This document shows positions 59,603-64,000 of a stretch of DNA of 64,000 nt, piece after piece. The notes beneath the pieces are model-generated. The model searched no databases. It saw only the letters and a list, made by a program, of their open reading frames with translations, and was not told the DNA's origin. The stretch spans positions 62,001 through 126,000 of the forward strand of contig NZ_JABAFY010000003.1 in the NCBI RefSeq assembly GCF_012843875.1. Direction: 5' to 3'. Position 1 is the stretch's first letter. The number at the start of each line of letters is the position of its first letter. The translations under genes and the position numbers were made by a program. The stretch comes from Desulfovibrio piger. GTDB taxonomy: Bacteria; Desulfobacterota; Desulfovibrionia; Desulfovibrionales; Desulfovibrionaceae.

Positions 59603-59664
59603 GTTGTCCGAAATGGCGCGGCAGTCACTGCCGCATCATCCTGATGCAGAACATGCGTTCACAA

Positions 59665-59695
59665 CGGGGTGGCCTCAACAGGCCCCCTTTTTTTT
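59665..59695 (+). terminator. Leader terminator/attenuator of the rimP operon
   Basis: GGGGTGGCCT pairs with AGGCCCCC and is followed by eight T, about 35 bp before the rimP start. An upstream hairpin GCGGCAG/CTGCCGC at 59620-59637 precedes it. Position in the leader suggests attenuation, perhaps by NusA itself. Confidence 0.75.
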
Positions 59696-59729
59696 GTACT
59701 TGCGACCGGGCAGACGCCCAGGAAGGGAC

Positions 59730-60464
59730 ATGAGCGAAAACAGCCTCAAGGAAACCGTCACCCGTCTGGCCACGCCCCTGGTCCAGGCTCAGGGTCTTGA
59801 AATCTGGGGTGTGGAGATCGCCCAGGCAGGCCGCACCACGGTGCGTGTGTTCGTCGACCTGCCGCTGGAGGTCAAACAGGCCCAGGCCGCGCTGTCCGCC
59901 GACAGCGATCCCGCCGACAACCTTGAGGACAGCGCCGACATCATGACGGCCCGCTCCGCCAGCATCGACCAGTGCGAGGAGATCTCGCGCCAGCTCGGTC
60001 TGGCCCTCGAAGTGGAAGACCTCATCGAACAGGCCTATGTGCTGGAAGTCTCCACGCCCGGCTTCAGCCGTCTGTTCTTCTCTCTCGACCAGATGCGTTC
60101 CTATGTGGGCGACATGGTGGAACTGCGCATGGTCTCCGCCTACGCTCCCGAGAACGCCCCCGCGGCCCGTCGCGCCTGGCGCGGCGTCCTGCGCGAAGTC
60201 ACCGACAGCGCCGTGCGCGTGGCCCCTGCCAGCGTCTCGGCCGAGGGCGACATCTGCCCCGAGGCCATGGACGAGGTCCTGGTGCCCTGGGACATGGTGC
60301 GCCGCGCCAGCCGCATCCATATTTTCCGCCAGCCGCAGAAGCCCGGCAAGCAGCCCGCCCGCAAGGCCGCCAAGGCCGCGCCCCAGGGCGACGCCCCCAA
60401 GAAGGGCAAGGGCAAGAGCGGCAAGAGCAAGCATCCCGGCCGCAACGAGGCCGAAGACATATAA
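59730..60464 (+). CDS. rimP: Ribosome maturation factor RimP
   Basis: A 244-residue protein for 30S subunit assembly. The first domain (LEIWGVEIAQAGRTTVRVFVD) carries an unusual acidic insert of about 25 residues before SIDQCEEISR, and VSTPGFSRLFF is the linker signature. The last 50 residues are a Lys/Ala/Gly-rich basic tail longer than in most RimP. GGAAGGG precedes the ATG. First gene of rimP-nusA-ylxR-infB. Confidence 0.93.
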   Translation: MSENSLKETVTRLATPLVQAQGLEIWGVEIAQAGRTTVRVFVDLPLEVKQAQAALSADSDPADNLEDSADIMTARSASIDQCEEISRQLGLALEVEDLIEQAYVLEVSTPGFSRLFFSLDQMRSYVGDMVELRMVSAYAPENAPAARRAWRGVLREVTDSAVRVAPASVSAEGDICPEAMDEVLVPWDMVRRASRIHIFRQPQKPGKQPARKAAKAAPQGDAPKKGKGKSGKSKHPGRNEAEDI

Positions 60465-60600
60465 CCGCACGGGCACGCCCTGCGGTCCTCTCACGCGGCC
60501 GCAAGGCCGCTTCGTCATCACCCGCCCGTGACGGCGGTTTCCGGCCCCGGCCGGTACACCAGGAAATTTATGCCGCCCTGTGCGGCAGCCGGAGGTAGCA

Positions 60601-61920
60601 ATGAACCTTGAACTCAAAAAGGCCATTGACCAGATCAGCAAAGACAAGGGCCTTGACCGCGACATGCTCATCAAGACGCTTGAAGATGCCGTGCGCACCT
60701 CGGTGCAGCGCCGCTTCAGCGAAGATATGGATGTGGAAGTCCGGTACAACGACAACACCGGCGACATCGAAGTCTACCAGTTCAAGATCGTGGTGGAAGA
60801 CGGCGAGGTCGAGAACGAAGACACCCACATCGGCATCACCGAAGCCCGCACCCATGATCCCTCCGTGCAGATCGACGACGAAGTCGGTTTCCGCGTGAAG
60901 GTGGAAGACCTGGGCCGCATCGCCGCCCAGTCCGCCAAGCAGGTCATCATCCAGCGCATGCGCGACGCCGAGCAGGAAATCATCTACGACGAGTACAAGG
61001 ACCGCATGGGCGAGATCGTCTCCGGTATCGTGCAGCGTCGCGACAAGGGCGGCTGGGTGGTCAACCTGGGCCGCACCGAAGCCATCCTGCCCCGCGAGGA
61101 ACAGATCCCCCGCGAACACTACAAGCGCAACGACCGCGTGCAGGCCATCATCATCGACGTGCGCAAGGAAGGCCGCGGCCCGCAGGTGGTCGTCTCCCGC
61201 GCGCACCGCGACTACATGGCCGCCCTGTTCCGCCGCGAAGTGCCCGAAGTGGACGACGGCGTGGTGCAGATCATGGGCGTGGCCCGCGACCCCGGCTCCC
61301 GCGCCAAGGTGGCCGTGCTCTCCCGTGAACGTGACGTGGATCCCGTGGGCGCCTGCGTGGGCGTGCGCGGTTCGCGCATCCAGAACATCGTGCAGGAACT
61401 GCGCGGCGAACGCATCGACATCGTGGTCTGGAGCCCCGATATCGCCACCTACGCCCGCAACGCCCTGGCCCCGGCCATGGTCTCCCGCATCGTGGTGGAC
61501 GAAGAAGAGAACCTGCTGGAAGTCATCGTACCCGATGACCAGCTGACCAACGCCATCGGCCGCAAGGGCCAGAACGTCAAGCTGGCTGCCCGCCTGCTGG
61601 GCTGGAAGGTCGATATCTTCACCGAGACCCGCTACAACGAGGCCAATGCCATCGGCCACGGTCTGGAGCAGGTGGCCAGTGTGGCCGAAGTCTCCATGAA
61701 CCAGCTGCTGGAAGCGGGCTACACCTCGCTGGACCTGCTGCGTCAGGCCACTGACGAGGAACTGTCCGACAAGCTGGCCATCTCGGACAGCCGCATCGCC
61801 GACCTGCGTTCGGCCATCAACTTCCTGGCCCCCGTGGCCGAGCCCGAACCCCGGGCCGCTGAGGAAGAAACGACCGACGCCGGCAACGGCGAAAAAGTCC
61901 AGGATGGTGATGAAGACTAG
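60601..61920 (+). CDS. nusA: Transcription elongation factor NusA
   Basis: A 439-residue factor that modulates pausing, termination and antitermination. Order: N-terminal polymerase-binding domain (1-130), S1 domain (about 140-205, VSGIVQRRDKGGW), KH1 and KH2 (about 210-345, AIGRKGQNVKLAA), then one helix-hairpin-helix repeat (EAGYTSLDLLRQATDEEL) and an acidic tail. E. coli has a second acidic repeat which is absent. GGAGG is 7 bases before the ATG. Confidence 0.98.
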   Translation: MNLELKKAIDQISKDKGLDRDMLIKTLEDAVRTSVQRRFSEDMDVEVRYNDNTGDIEVYQFKIVVEDGEVENEDTHIGITEARTHDPSVQIDDEVGFRVKVEDLGRIAAQSAKQVIIQRMRDAEQEIIYDEYKDRMGEIVSGIVQRRDKGGWVVNLGRTEAILPREEQIPREHYKRNDRVQAIIIDVRKEGRGPQVVVSRAHRDYMAALFRREVPEVDDGVVQIMGVARDPGSRAKVAVLSRERDVDPVGACVGVRGSRIQNIVQELRGERIDIVVWSPDIATYARNALAPAMVSRIVVDEEENLLEVIVPDDQLTNAIGRKGQNVKLAARLLGWKVDIFTETRYNEANAIGHGLEQVASVAEVSMNQLLEAGYTSLDLLRQATDEELSDKLAISDSRIADLRSAINFLAPVAEPEPRAAEEETTDAGNGEKVQDGDED

Positions 61921-62151
61921 CCCCGACGCGCCCGCCGAGGGCTGCGAAGGGCCAGTGAGAATGTGCGTCATCTGCCGCCGCCGTTTCGCCAAGGCGGCAC
62001 TGACGCGCCACGTGCGCGACGCGCACGGAAATTTGATTATCGACGCGCCGCAGACCAGTCCGGGCAGGGGCTGGTACCTGTGTGACGATCCGGCCTGCGC
62101 GGCACGATTCGCCAAGTTCAGACCGTCCAGACGGCGCAAGGGGGAAAAGTA

Positions 62152-62152
<1 letters not shown>
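61904..62152 (+). CDS. YlxR/RnpM-family RNA-binding protein
   Basis: An 82-residue basic protein between nusA and infB, the usual place for YlxR. It has the YlxR core [19 protein letters not shown] with a CxxC pair and a later CDDPAC that may complete a metal site. B. subtilis YlxR (RnpM) binds RNase P RNA; the role here is by homology. Its start overlaps the nusA end by 17 bp (ATG 61904 or 61910), and its stop shares a base with the infB start. Confidence 0.88.

Positions 62153-64000
<1,848 letters not shown>

Overview
The window is GC-rich DNA from a sulfate-reducing bacterium of the Desulfovibrio group. The diagnostic block is aprB-aprA (APS reductase) followed by qmoA-qmoB-qmoC-qmoD (its membrane electron donor). 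An hdrCBA-flxCD/B/A operon, a lactate permease, a molybdate-binding Mop protein and a thiSGHF set with a family-2 ThiF fit the same picture. A catB-type xenobiotic acetyltransferase may point to a gut or clinical strain, but that is inference. No rRNA, tRNA, insertion sequence, phage gene or CRISPR array was seen.

Layout. 1-1.7 kb: end of L-serine dehydratase and a serine permease. 2.3-7.2 kb: a zinc/envelope stress locus, with two ZraP-like periplasmic proteins on the minus strand divergent from a ZraS-like kinase and a ZraR-like sigma-54 activator; a consensus sigma-54 promoter precedes the first zraP. 7.5-11.2 kb: HD hydrolase, nth, cutA, PfkB kinase, YbaK deacylase. 11.3-13.1 kb: an odd chorismate-mutase/EPSP-synthase-like fusion that has lost the EPSPS catalytic residues. 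13.7-22.1 kb: aprBA and qmoABCD. 22.8-27.6 kb: AEC transporter, ilvD, a flippase. 27.8-31.0 kb: TPP riboswitch with thiS, thiG, thiH, thiF. 31.5-35.5 kb (minus): uvrD-type helicase, thiL, class II aldolase. 35.7-40.6 kb: a small conserved protein, an MnmM-like methyltransferase, lactate permease, agmatinase. 41.3-45.1 kb: catB, cysK, an NTF2-like secreted protein, Mop. 45.5-52.7 kb (minus): hdrCBA-flx. 52.8-55.8 kb (minus): aminotransferase, rhodanese, aroE, aroQ. 56-59.1 kb: PEBP-like lipoprotein, tandem HdeA-like protein, cyclophilin, mutY. 59.6 kb to the end: rimP-nusA-ylxR-infB, cut by the window edge.

How they work together. Lactate enters through LctP and its electrons feed sulfate reduction. 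AprBA reduces APS to sulfite with electrons passed from the quinone pool by QmoABC. HdrABC-FlxABCD links NADH, ferredoxin and a disulfide or DsrC-type couple in the cytoplasm. The apr promoter overlaps a Rex-like palindrome, which would tie this block to the NADH/NAD ratio.

Unusual items: a roughly 370-bp multi-hairpin region next to zraP whose loops are all GGAGG/CCTCC-like; an intergenic family of long hairpin repeats, some carrying 69-73-bp tandem cassettes; a sigma-54-type promoter, palindrome and terminator stacked before the agmatinase gene; and several domain oddities (the pseudo-EPSPS fusion, a MutY with an intact Nudix box, a FlxA with a 125-residue low-complexity extension).
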